From contig NZ_JAYEES010000003.1 in the NCBI RefSeq assembly GCF_034653275.1, positions 2,718,204 through 2,782,203 of the forward strand: DNA of 64,000 nucleotides. The letters run 5' to 3'. The DNA is from Nitrospirillum sp034653275 (GTDB lineage: Bacteria > Pseudomonadota > Alphaproteobacteria > Azospirillales > Azospirillaceae). The position numbers and the translations under genes were made by a program. The notes beneath the pieces are model-generated. The model had not been told where the DNA came from. It made no database searches and was given only the letters and a program-made list of their open reading frames with translations. Positions 53,252-61,577 of this stretch are shown here, piece after piece (positions within the stretch are counted from its first letter, which is position 1; every line of letters begins with the position of its first letter).

Positions 53252-54196
53252 ATGGTGGGGTGGTTCTCGGGTGTGCGGCGTCGACGCCGAGTCGCGGCGT
53301 GGGCTCGCGCGATCTTGCTGGCTGCGGGGATGGCTGCCGCCCCGCCGGCCGTCGGCGCCACCGTCAGTCGGCCGGAGGACATGACCTTCAGCGGCAAACT
53401 GATCGCCACCGGCGGCGTCACCCAGGTCGAGGGGGCGGCCGGCGGCGGCCTGACGCCCTGGGCCGTCATCGGCGGCGGCGAAACGCGGGAGGAGGTTGGC
53501 GCCACCGCCTTCTTCACCGCCGTGCGCACCCATGATTATGGCATGAACGCCTATGGCGCCCTGATCGGCCTGTGGGACCGGGTGGAACTGTCGGTGGCCC
53601 AGGACAGGTTCGACACCCAGGCCATCGGCGGCGCCCTGGGGCTGGGCGACGGCTACGCCTTCACCAACACCATCGCCGGCATCAAGGTCCGGGTGGCCGG
53701 CGACGCCGTTTATGACCAGGACAGCTGGATGCCCCAGTTGGCGTTGGGCGCGCAGTACAAGTCCAACAACCGCGGCGGCCTGGTGAAGGCGCTGGGTGCG
53801 CGCAGCGGCGATGGCGTCGACCTCTACGCCAGCGCCACCAAGGTGCTGCTGGCGCAAAGCCTGCTGCTGAGCGGCACGATGCGCCTGACCAAGGCCAACC
53901 AGGCCGGCCTGCTGGGCTTCGGCGGCGCCGACGACGACTACCACGCGGAACTGGAGGGCAGCGCCGCCCTGCTGCTGGACCGCACCTTGGTGGCGGGCGT
54001 CGAATACCGCATGAAGCCCAATACCCTGGCCCGCGCCAATCCCGCGCTGGCGCCGGAGGATGACTGGTACGACGCCTTCGTCGCGTGGCTGCCCACCAGG
54101 AACCTGGCCGTCACCCTCGCCTATGTGAATCTGGGCCGGGTGGTGACGCCCACGCGGCAGAACGCCGTCTACCTGTCCCTGCAAGCGGGGTTCTAA
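53252..54196 (+). CDS. DUF3034 family exported protein
   Basis: 314 aa from ATG 53252, with AAGGG six bases ahead; ATG 53246, ATG 53171 and TTG 53165 are other possible starts. A basic N-terminus and hydrophobic stretch (VAAWARAILLAAGMAAAPPAVGA) form a signal peptide. The mature part (LIATGGVTQVEGAAGGGLTPWAVIGG, NTIAGIKVRVAGDAVYDQD, LAVTLAYVNLGRVV...YLSLQAGF) has alternating beta strands ending in aromatic F, as in outer-membrane barrels. It is followed at 3 bases by the globin lipoprotein gene, so the two should be made together. Confidence 0.85.
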   Translation: MVGWFSGVRRRRRVAAWARAILLAAGMAAAPPAVGATVSRPEDMTFSGKLIATGGVTQVEGAAGGGLTPWAVIGGGETREEVGATAFFTAVRTHDYGMNAYGALIGLWDRVELSVAQDRFDTQAIGGALGLGDGYAFTNTIAGIKVRVAGDAVYDQDSWMPQLALGAQYKSNNRGGLVKALGARSGDGVDLYASATKVLLAQSLLLSGTMRLTKANQAGLLGFGGADDDYHAELEGSAALLLDRTLVAGVEYRMKPNTLARANPALAPEDDWYDAFVAWLPTRNLAVTLAYVNLGRVVTPTRQNAVYLSLQAGF

Positions 54197-54199
54197 GCC

Positions 54200-54742
54200 A
54201 TGCCCGCCCTTCCCCGCCGCGCCGTGCTGTCGCTGGCGATCGCCCTCGCGGGCCCCTTGGCCTGTCTCCTGACGGGTTGCGCCACCGGTCCCTCGCCCGA
54301 TCTTTACCAGACCTTCGGCGGCCAGCCTGGCCTGGTGGCCCTGGTGGACGACTTCATGGACGGCATGTTGCGCGACCCCGACCTGCGCCCTTACTTCGTC
54401 AACGCCAACCGCCCCCACATCAAGGCGGAGCTGGTGGCGCAGTTCTGCGCCACCCTGGGCGGCCCGTGCGAATACAAGGGCATGGACATGAGGATGGCCC
54501 ACGCCCGTTATGGCATTGGCGATCATGAGTTCAACGCCCTGGTCCGGGATCTGCAGGACGCCATGGACCGGCATCACATCCCCTACCGCGCGCAAAACCG
54601 CTTCCTGGCCATGCTGGCGCCCTACCGCGATGACGTGGTCCACCCGGCCCCGCCGCCCCGCGCCCGTCCGCCCCTGACCATCGCGCCCGACGCCGTGGTG
54701 GTGCCGGAGGCGGTGCCGACGGGCGGGCCGCCGGCACGCTGA
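54200..54742 (+). CDS. Truncated hemoglobin (group 1) with lipoprotein signal
   Basis: 180 aa. The N-terminus is a lipoprotein signal with lipobox LLTGC-A (Cys near residue 27). The trHb domain follows: LYQTFGGQPGLVALVDDFMDGML (A-B-E region), Phe/Tyr positions in RPYFVNAN, the Gly-Gly-Pro turn TLGGPCEYKG, and MAHARYGIGDHEF with the likely proximal histidine. The tail of about 35 residues is Pro-rich. Most trHbs are cytoplasmic; here the globin would be lipid-anchored in the envelope. Coupled to the DUF3034 gene. Confidence 0.88.
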   Translation: MPALPRRAVLSLAIALAGPLACLLTGCATGPSPDLYQTFGGQPGLVALVDDFMDGMLRDPDLRPYFVNANRPHIKAELVAQFCATLGGPCEYKGMDMRMAHARYGIGDHEFNALVRDLQDAMDRHHIPYRAQNRFLAMLAPYRDDVVHPAPPPRARPPLTIAPDAVVVPEAVPTGGPPAR

Positions 54743-55536
54743 CGCTGCCCTTTTTGGGGCAGATGCCCAAGCGGCGGGCAGCCGCCGTCCTTTGGACAGC
54801 ATGGCCCCGAAATCCTCCGCCTAAAGAATAGTGGGACTAGCGCTAGCCCTGGATCGTGGTTTAGCATCTACCTATAGCCGGCCACCCACCCCATCGTGGG
54901 GTTTGAAGGGTTTTCCAGGGCCGGCCGGGACCTGCCGAGCGGTCCGGCGCAAATGGGCCGCAGCGGCCAAAAACATGTATCCCCGGGCTCATCGTTAACA
55001 CTTTGGTGAGGCCTTGGCGCTCACCCTGCCCATAGGGAATACGCATGAAATACCGCCGGCGCGGTGGTCGCGGGAGCAGCCCGGGCCTAGGCCATTTGGC
55101 GGAAGGACGCGTGGCACCGGGCGCCGCTGCATGGGCCCGATTATAAACGGACAAGGTTGCCCGGATGGCTGACCGGTGCCTGGGGGATAGGTGGAATGGA
55201 CGAGGCCGCCGCCAGGTGGGGGCACAACGTTTGGTTTTCGCTGAAAATTTCCCGATCTGCCTCTACTCCGTCGCAATCATCCACCAATATCTAAATTAAG
55301 ACCCAAGGCATCCGGGTACAGGGAGAACGAAGGACGGCAGCTGAGTGTTCAAGTGGAGTCCGGAGGGTCGATCCAGGGCGATGGACCATCTGGTACGGAA
55401 CTTGCCTCTTCTGAAACGTCAGTCACGAGGTTGGTACCCCGTTGGAACGGGGGAGAGTGGAGCCGTCGCGGTCCCGCGTGTTGGGACCGCCCGTCGAGTT
55501 GCCTGATAGGCGTGATCCTTCTGAAAGGGTGAACCC
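54743..55536. other. Long intergenic region upstream of prkA
   Basis: About 790 bases without a supported gene. It includes a hairpin soon after the globin gene (CTGCCC/GGGCAG near 54747), a CTAGCGCTAG palindrome (54837-54846), a less GC-rich part near 55270-55300 and the sigma-54 promoter match at 55391-55405. Its length leaves room for upstream activator sites. Confidence 0.5.
55391..55405 (+). promoter_or_regulatory. Sigma-54 (RpoN) promoter upstream of prkA-yeaH-spoVR
   Basis: TGGTACGGAACTTGC fits TGGCACG-N4-TTGC with a single change, with GG and GC exactly 10 bases apart. It lies about 130 bases before the prkA start. Confidence 0.75.
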
Positions 55537-57483
55537 ATGCCGAAGTCGACCGATTTGTTCACAACCTTCGCCCAGAGCTACGAGGCGCGCCGCGAGGTGG
55601 CGATGTCGTTGCAGGAGTACCTGGAAGGGTGCCGCGACGACCCGATGATGTACGCCAGCGCGCCGGAGCGTCTGCTGGCCGCCATCGGCGAGCCGGAGGT
55701 GGTGGACACCGCCAAGGACAGCCGCCTGTCCCGCGTTTTCATGAACCGCACCATCAAGATCTATCCCGCCTTCGCCGAGTTCTACGGCATGGAGGAGACG
55801 ATAGAGCGCATCGTGGGCTTCTTCCGCCACGCCGCCCAGGGCCTGGAGGAGCGCAAGCAGATCCTCTATCTGCTGGGTCCCGTGGGCGGCGGCAAGTCCT
55901 CACTGGCCGAACGCCTGAAGGCGCTGATGGAGGAACAGCCCATCTATGTGCTGAAGGCCGGCGATCAGCTGAGCCCGGTGTTCGAAAGCCCCCTTGGCCT
56001 GTTCGATCCCGGCACCATGGGCGAGGCGCTGGAGGAACGCTACGGCATTCCCCGCCGCCGCCTGACCGGCCTGGTCAGCCCCTGGGCCATCAAGCGCCTG
56101 GATGAGTTCGGCGGCGACATCACCCGGTTCAAGGTGGTGAAGCTGCGCCCCTCGCGCCTGCGCCAGATCGCCGTGTCGAAGACCGAGCCGGGCGACGAGA
56201 ACAACCAGGACATCTCATCCCTGGTGGGCAAGGTCGACATCCGCAAACTGGAGATGTTCCAGCAGAACGACCCCGACGCCTACAGCTATTCCGGCGGCCT
56301 GAACCGGGCGAACCAGGGTCTGCTGGAATTCGTCGAGATGTTCAAGGCGCCCATCAAGATGCTGCACCCCCTGCTGACCGCGACGCAGGAGGGCAACTAC
56401 ATCGGCACGGAGAACATCGGCGCCCTGCCCTTCACCGGCGTCATCATGGCCCACTCCAACGAGGCGGAGTGGCAGAGCTTCAAGAACAACAAGAACAACG
56501 AGGCCTTCATCGACCGCATCTGCGTGGTCAAGGTCCCGTACAGCCTACGCGTCACCGAAGAGCAGCGCATCTATGAGAAGCTGATCGGCGGGTCGGAGCT
56601 GGCCAAGTCCCCCTGCGCGCCCGGCACCATGGAGATGCTGGCCCGGTTCACCGTGCTGTCCCGCCTGCGGGAGCATGAGAACTCCAACCTCTTCTCCAAG
56701 ATGCGCGTCTATGACGGCGAAAGCCTGAAGGAAACGGACCCCAAGGCCCGTACCTTGCAGGAATACAAGGACGCCGCCGGCATGGACGAGGGCATGAACG
56801 GCATCTCCACCCGTTTCGCCTTCAAGGTGCTGGCCAGCACCTTCAACTACGACACGGTGGAGGTGGCGGCCGACCCGGTGCACCTGATGTACGTGCTGGA
56901 GCAAGCCATCCGCCGCGAGCAGTTCCCGGATGAGACGGAGAAGCGCTACCTGGAATTCATCAAGGCCGAACTGGGCCCGCGCTATGCGGAGTTCATCGGC
57001 TATGAAATCCAAAAGGCCTACCTCGAGTCCTACCACGATTACGGTCAGAACCTGTTCGACCGGTATGTCGACTACGCCGACGCCTGGATCGAGGATCAGG
57101 ACTTCAAGGATCCCGACACCGGCCAGTTGATGAACCGGGACCTGCTGAACCAGGAGCTGACCAAGATCGAGAAGCCCGCGGGCATCGCCAACCCGAAGGA
57201 CTTCCGCAACGAGGTGGTGAAGTTCGTGCTGCGGACGCGGGCGGCCAACGCCGGCCGCAACCCCAGCTGGACCTCTTATGAGAAGCTGCGGCTGGTCATC
57301 GAACGGCGTATGTTCAGCCAGGTGGAAGAGCTGCTGCCGGTCATCAGCTTCGGCAGCAAGAAGGATGGCGAGACGGAGAAGAAGCACCACGAGTTCGTCG
57401 AGCGCATGGTGGATCGCGGCTATACCGAGCGTCAGGTGCGCCGGCTGGTCGAGTGGTACATGCGGGTGAAGCAGGCGGGCTGA
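55537..57483 (+). CDS. prkA: PrkA/YeaG family serine protein kinase
   Basis: 648 aa. The N-terminal AAA-type domain has Walker A GPVGGGKSS (about residues 114-122). The C-terminal kinase-like PrkA domain contains YLEFIKAELGPRYAEFIGYEIQKAYLESYHDYGQNLFDRYVDYADAWI (in pieces) and NPSWTSYEKLRLVIERRMF. In E. coli YeaG acts in nitrogen-starvation and stationary-phase responses and is encoded with YeaH. Full length and intact. Ribosome site GAAAGGG precedes ATG 55537. First gene of the prkA-yeaH-spoVR group. Confidence 0.96.
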   Translation: MPKSTDLFTTFAQSYEARREVAMSLQEYLEGCRDDPMMYASAPERLLAAIGEPEVVDTAKDSRLSRVFMNRTIKIYPAFAEFYGMEETIERIVGFFRHAAQGLEERKQILYLLGPVGGGKSSLAERLKALMEEQPIYVLKAGDQLSPVFESPLGLFDPGTMGEALEERYGIPRRRLTGLVSPWAIKRLDEFGGDITRFKVVKLRPSRLRQIAVSKTEPGDENNQDISSLVGKVDIRKLEMFQQNDPDAYSYSGGLNRANQGLLEFVEMFKAPIKMLHPLLTATQEGNYIGTENIGALPFTGVIMAHSNEAEWQSFKNNKNNEAFIDRICVVKVPYSLRVTEEQRIYEKLIGGSELAKSPCAPGTMEMLARFTVLSRLREHENSNLFSKMRVYDGESLKETDPKARTLQEYKDAAGMDEGMNGISTRFAFKVLASTFNYDTVEVAADPVHLMYVLEQAIRREQFPDETEKRYLEFIKAELGPRYAEFIGYEIQKAYLESYHDYGQNLFDRYVDYADAWIEDQDFKDPDTGQLMNRDLLNQELTKIEKPAGIANPKDFRNEVVKFVLRTRAANAGRNPSWTSYEKLRLVIERRMFSQVEELLPVISFGSKKDGETEKKHHEFVERMVDRGYTERQVRRLVEWYMRVKQAG

Positions 57484-57680
57484 CGGATGATCCGGGCCCG
57501 GCTTCACCGGCCGGGCCCCATCCCGCGATCCCCTGCGCTCACACGCGAAACGGACACCACCCCCGCCCGGCTGACCCCCGGTGGCGCTCTCCCGCCCGGC
57601 CCCTTCAAGGGTGCCGGGGTGTCGGCGCCGCCGGTACGGTTCCCGGGACCGGGGTACCGGGGAGTAATGCCTTGTCGTCG

Positions 57681-59007
57681 ATGATCATTGTCGATCGCCG
57701 CAGCAATCCCAAGGGCAAGAGCCTGGCCAACCGCCAGCGCTTCATCCGGCGTGCCAAGGAACAGATCCTGCGCGCCGTGAACGGCGCCTCCAGCAACCGC
57801 CGCATCAAGGACGTGGAAAGCGGCGCCGATATCTCCATCCCCACCGGCGGCATTTCCGAACCCACCTTCCACCGCTCCGGCCAAGGCGGCATCCGCGACC
57901 ATGTGGTGCCCGGCAACAAGGAGTTCATGGAGGGTGACACCATCGCCAAGCCGCCCAGCGGCCAGAGCGGCGGGCGTGGCACGGATGGCAGCCCCGACGG
58001 CGGCGGCGAGGACGAGTTCCGCTTCGTCCTGACGCGGGAGGAGTTCATGGACCTCTTCATGGAGGATTCTGGAGCTGCCCGACCTCGCCAAGCGCAAGCT
58101 GAAGGCGGCCGACGCCGTGCTGTGGCAGCGCGCGGGTTATTCCTCGTCCGGCTCGCCCACCAACCTCAACCTGGTGCGCACCATGCGCAACAGCCTGTCG
58201 CGCCGCATCGCCCTGAAGCGCCCCAAGTCGGACGAGATGCTGGCGCTGGAGGCGGAGATCGCGGAACTGGAGGCCCAGCCGGGCAAGGACCCGGACCGGC
58301 TGATGGAACTGCGGGGCCTGCTGGAACGCCAGGTGATGCGGGCCAAGCGCATCCCCTACATCGACCCCATCGACGTCCGCTACAACCGCTTCACGCCCAT
58401 TCCCAAGCCTGCGGCCCAGGCGGTGATGTTCTGCCTGATGGACGTGTCGGGATCGATGACCGAGCATATGAAGGATCTGGCCAAGCGCTTCTTCATGCTG
58501 CTCTACCTGTTCCTCACCCGCCGCTACAAGCAGGTGGAGGTGGTGTTCATCCGCCATACCCATGAGGCGGAGGAGGTGGACGAGGACACCTTCTTCCACT
58601 CCACCGAGACCGGCGGCACCATGGTGTCGACGGCGCTGGAGGAGATGAAGCGCATCATCAAGGAGCGTTATCCCGTCGCCGACTGGAACATCTACGGCGC
58701 CCAGGCCTCGGACGGTGACAACACCACCAGCGACGGCGGCCGCACGGCGGCCCTGCTGCAGCATGACCTGCTGCCGGCCTGCCAATATTACGCCTATGTC
58801 GAGGTCGGGTCCGACCCCGACGCCATGCCGGCGGGCTTCGCCACCCACGCCCGCGAAACCGACCTGTGGCGCACCTACAAGCAGGTCACCGGCACCGAAA
58901 CGCCCTTCGTCATGAAGAAGGTCCGCCATCGGCGGGAGATCTACCCGGTATTCCGTGAACTGTTCGCCCGCGACGGCGCGAAACAGTCGGAGGAGGCGAC
59001 ACCTTGA
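57681..59007 (+). CDS. yeaH: YeaH/UPF0229 family protein with VWA domain, frameshifted
   Basis: About 442 aa when joined. The first part (IIVDRRSNPKGKSLANRQRFIRR to EFMDLFMED) is in one frame. The rest (ELPDLAKRKLKAADAVLWQRAGYS onward, with AVMFCLMDVSGSMTEHMKDLAKRFF, the VWA metal motif DVSGS) is in another. The break is at GAGGATTCTG (58062-58071), where dropping one base restores ..MEDLELPDLAK... Both halves match E. coli YeaH in order. An in-frame TTG at 57672 has GGAG seven bases ahead and may be the true start. Its stop overlaps the spoVR start (TTGA). Confidence 0.88.
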
Positions 59008-60605
59008 CCTTAGCCCCCGTTGAACGCCTGAAGCCTGCCAAACGATCGGAACCTGGGGAGAAGGCGCCGCCGCCGGATGATGCCAACCTGCTCTACACCG
59101 GGGCCGATTGGGACTACGACACCATCAAGCGCTGCCACGACGCCATCCAGGAGATCGCGCTGGGCGAGCTGGGGCTGGACGTCTACCCCAACCAGATCGA
59201 GGTCATCACGTCCGAGCAGATGCTCGACGCCTATGCCTCCATCGGCATGCCCCTGCTGTACCGCCACTGGTCCTTCGGCAAGCATTTCGCCCGGGACGAG
59301 GCCATGTACCGCCGCGGCATGCGCGGCCTGGCCTATGAGATCGTCATCAACTCCAGCCCCTGCATCAGCTACATCATGGAGGAGAACTCCATCACCATGC
59401 AGGCGCTGGTCATCGCCCACGCGGCGTTCGGCCACAACCACTTCTTCAAGAACAACTACCTGTTCCAACAGTGGACGGATGCCGAGGGCATCCTGGGCTA
59501 TCTGGACTTCGCCAAGTCCTACATCGCCCGCTGCGAGGAGCGCTATGGCCAGCAGCTGGTGGAACGCACCCTGGACGCCGCCCACGCCCTGATGAACCAG
59601 GGCATCCACCGCTACCCCCGCCGCCGCCTGGACCTGCAGTCCGAAGCCCGGCGGGAGCAGGAGCGGCAGGAGATGCAGCGCCAGCTGTACAACGACCTGT
59701 GGCGCACGGTGCCCGCCAAGAAAGGGCAGAAGGCGCCCTCGGATGAGGAACGGCGCCGGGCCCTGCTGGACCTGCCGGAAGAAAACATCCTCTATTTCCT
59801 GGAGAAGAAGGCCCCGCGCCTGGCCAATTGGCAGCGCGAGGTGCTGCGCATCGTCCGCCACGTGGCGCAGTACTTCTCCCCCCAGCGGCAGACCAAGGTG
59901 ATGAACGAGGGGTGCGCCACCTACGTGCACTACCGCATCATGACCCGGCTGCATGAAACCGGCCGCATCAGCGACGGCGCCTATATGGAGTTCCTGCACT
60001 CCCACACCAGCGTCGTGTTCCAGCCGGCCTTCGACGATCCGCGCTATTCCGGCATCAACCCCTATGCCCTGGGGTTCGCCATGATGCAGGACATCGAGCG
60101 CATCGCCACCAACCCCACGGAGGAGGATCGCGCCTGGTTCCCCGGCTATGCCGGCAGCGGCGACGCCATGGCGGCGCTCCGCGACGCGTGGGCCAACTAC
60201 CGCGACGAGAGCTTCATCCTGCAGTATCTGAGCCCGCACCTGATGCGCAAGATGCGGATGTTCCACCTGCACGACGACAGTGATGAGAACGTCTATCGCG
60301 TCGCCGCCATCCATGACGAACGCGGCTATCGCCGGGTGCGCCAGCAGTTGGCCGCCCAGTACGACTTCTCCTCCCTGGACCCGGACATCCAGATCAGCGA
60401 CGTGGACCTGGCGGGCGACCGGCGCCTGATCCTGGAGCACAAGGTGCAGAATGGGGTGCTGCTGGCGGAGGAGGACGCCAAGTCCGTGCTGCAGCACGTG
60501 GCCAACCTCTGGGGCTATGACGTGCTGCTGTTCGAGAACGACGACGCCGGCAACACCCTGCGCAAGCTGACCGTGCCGGCCCGCACCATTTTATTGGCAG
60601 AATGA
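59004..60605 (+). CDS. SpoVR family protein (YcgB-like)
   Basis: 533 aa, TTG start with AGGAGG eight bases ahead, overlapping the yeaH stop. The SpoVR core is clear: YPNQIEVITSEQMLDAYASIGMPLLYRHWSFGK (in pieces), then NSSPCISYIMEENSITMQALVIAHAAFGHNHFFKNNYLF and NEGCATYVHYRIM with the HExxH-like histidines of this family (HAAFGHNHFF). A C-terminal domain (GVLLAEEDAKSVLQHVANLWGYDV) completes the YcgB form. Forms one operon with prkA and yeaH, a stress module present in many bacteria. Cytoplasmic; biochemical role unknown. Confidence 0.94.
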   Translation: MTLAPVERLKPAKRSEPGEKAPPPDDANLLYTGADWDYDTIKRCHDAIQEIALGELGLDVYPNQIEVITSEQMLDAYASIGMPLLYRHWSFGKHFARDEAMYRRGMRGLAYEIVINSSPCISYIMEENSITMQALVIAHAAFGHNHFFKNNYLFQQWTDAEGILGYLDFAKSYIARCEERYGQQLVERTLDAAHALMNQGIHRYPRRRLDLQSEARREQERQEMQRQLYNDLWRTVPAKKGQKAPSDEERRRALLDLPEENILYFLEKKAPRLANWQREVLRIVRHVAQYFSPQRQTKVMNEGCATYVHYRIMTRLHETGRISDGAYMEFLHSHTSVVFQPAFDDPRYSGINPYALGFAMMQDIERIATNPTEEDRAWFPGYAGSGDAMAALRDAWANYRDESFILQYLSPHLMRKMRMFHLHDDSDENVYRVAAIHDERGYRRVRQQLAAQYDFSSLDPDIQISDVDLAGDRRLILEHKVQNGVLLAEEDAKSVLQHVANLWGYDVLLFENDDAGNTLRKLTVPARTILLAE

Positions 60606-60647
60606 GGCCTGCTGGCGGAATGAGGCTCCCGAGGAGGAGGCCCGGCG

Positions 60648-61163
60648 TCAGAGGCAGCCTTCGATATAGTCCACGGCCGGGGGCAGGCCCGCGCGGAAGC
60701 GGGTGACCCGGCCGTCGGCTGTTTCGAACAGCAGCACCCGCCCCCGTTCCTCGATCCGGAGGTAGTGTCCCTCCTCATAGGCATGGGGCTGCACCACCAC
60801 CGCGGGGCCATAGGCCTTCAGCACCGCCGCCTCCGTCGCGCCCACGCCGATCCCCTGGGCCGTTTGGATGGTCGCCGCCCCGCCCGGCGGCGCGAAGACG
60901 TCGATGCGGGTGATGCGGTCCTTTTGCACCATGTAGCTGACCTGCCCGTCCTTGCCGTCGCTCCGGCCGGTCAGCCAGCAGTCCGCCGACTGGGTCCGGT
61001 CCATGGGACGAAAGGAAACGCCCAGCGCCGATTCCGCCTGGGCCAACGTCATGCCCAGGCGCACGGGCTCCAGGCCATCGAAGGTCAAGGGCGCCGGCGA
61101 CTGCCGGCAAGCGGCCGGAAGGACGGCCATCACGGCCAGGAAGGGGTAGAGCCAAGCCCGCAT
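60648..61163 (-). CDS. Lipoprotein of unknown function
   Basis: 171 aa from ATG 61163, preceded by AGAAGG. Lipoprotein signal with lipobox LPAAC (Cys near residue 19). The mature part has two G-M-T/G-x-x-x-A-x-x-x-x-G repeats (RLGMTLAQAESALGVSF and GIGVGATEAAVLKAYGPAV), as in small beta-lactamase-inhibitor or BamE-like folds. CWLTGRSDGK and VDYIEGCL supply a possible disulfide. Convergent with spoVR. Confidence 0.82.
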   Translation of the reverse strand: MRAWLYPFLAVMAVLPAACRQSPAPLTFDGLEPVRLGMTLAQAESALGVSFRPMDRTQSADCWLTGRSDGKDGQVSYMVQKDRITRIDVFAPPGGAATIQTAQGIGVGATEAAVLKAYGPAVVVQPHAYEEGHYLRIEERGRVLLFETADGRVTRFRAGLPPAVDYIEGCL

Positions 61164-61323
61164 CGGAACCTTCTCCCGCGCGGCCGCTTGTTCCCGCGCG
61201 GCCGGCCACCGATTTGTCATGCCGCAGATGCGAAATCGCCCTAGTTAAGCCATGTTGCATCGCGATATTATGAGCGTACCCCAAGCGGGTAGCAAACCGC
61301 CAACGTCCTAGAGAGCAACTCCG

Positions 61324-61518
61324 ATGTCCACCCTGGAACTGGATCCCGCCTTCGTCGCCGCTTGCGAAGCGCACGGGCTGGACCCGCAGAAGACCAACAT
61401 GTTCCTGCTGGAATGCGCCGTTCAGGGCCGCGAACCGTCCAAGGTCTCCATGTTCGAGCTGGACCGCCAGCCGTCCGACCTGTGGGCCAAGGTGCGCAAG
61501 CTGAACCGCGCCGCCTGA
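61324..61518 (+). CDS. Small conserved protein of unknown function
   Basis: 64 aa: LELDPAFVAACEAHGLDPQKTNMFLLECAVQGREPSKVSMFELDRQPSDLWAKVRKLNRAA (given here in outline only) is soluble, acidic at first and basic at the end. Codon use fits the genome, the ATG has a GAGAGCA site ahead, and a strong terminator follows directly, so it is expressed as a single gene. No family recognised. Confidence 0.75.
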   Translation: MSTLELDPAFVAACEAHGLDPQKTNMFLLECAVQGREPSKVSMFELDRQPSDLWAKVRKLNRAA

Positions 61519-61542
61519 TTCCTATCGCGATCACGTTGGAGG

Positions 61543-61577
61543 AAGCCGCCGGGCCGCGAGGCCCAGGCGGCTTTTTT
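61543..61577 (+). terminator. Rho-independent terminator
   Basis: AAGCCGCC/GGCGGCTT stem extended by an inner GGGCC/GGCCC hairpin, followed by TTTTTTC. Ends the 64-aa gene and abuts the convergent TPR gene. Confidence 0.85.

Noticed and set aside
55090..55140. GGCACCGGGCGCC as an NtrC enhancer site for the sigma-54 promoter
   Set aside because: Spacing and half-sites fit TGCACC-N5-GGTGCA poorly; not reported as a feature.
54861..55276. Two minus-strand frames of 90-100 codons in the gap before prkA
   Set aside because: Arg/Pro/Gly-rich, no ribosome sites, no domain; codon use unlike neighbours.
55431..55450. A second sigma-54-like sequence, TGGTACCCCGTTGGA
   Set aside because: The -12 element lacks the GC dinucleotide; the 55391 site is clearly better.
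60590..60630. Duplicated stop region after spoVR (GCAGAATGAGGC / GCGGAATGAGGC)
   Set aside because: Short, imperfect and without evident consequence.
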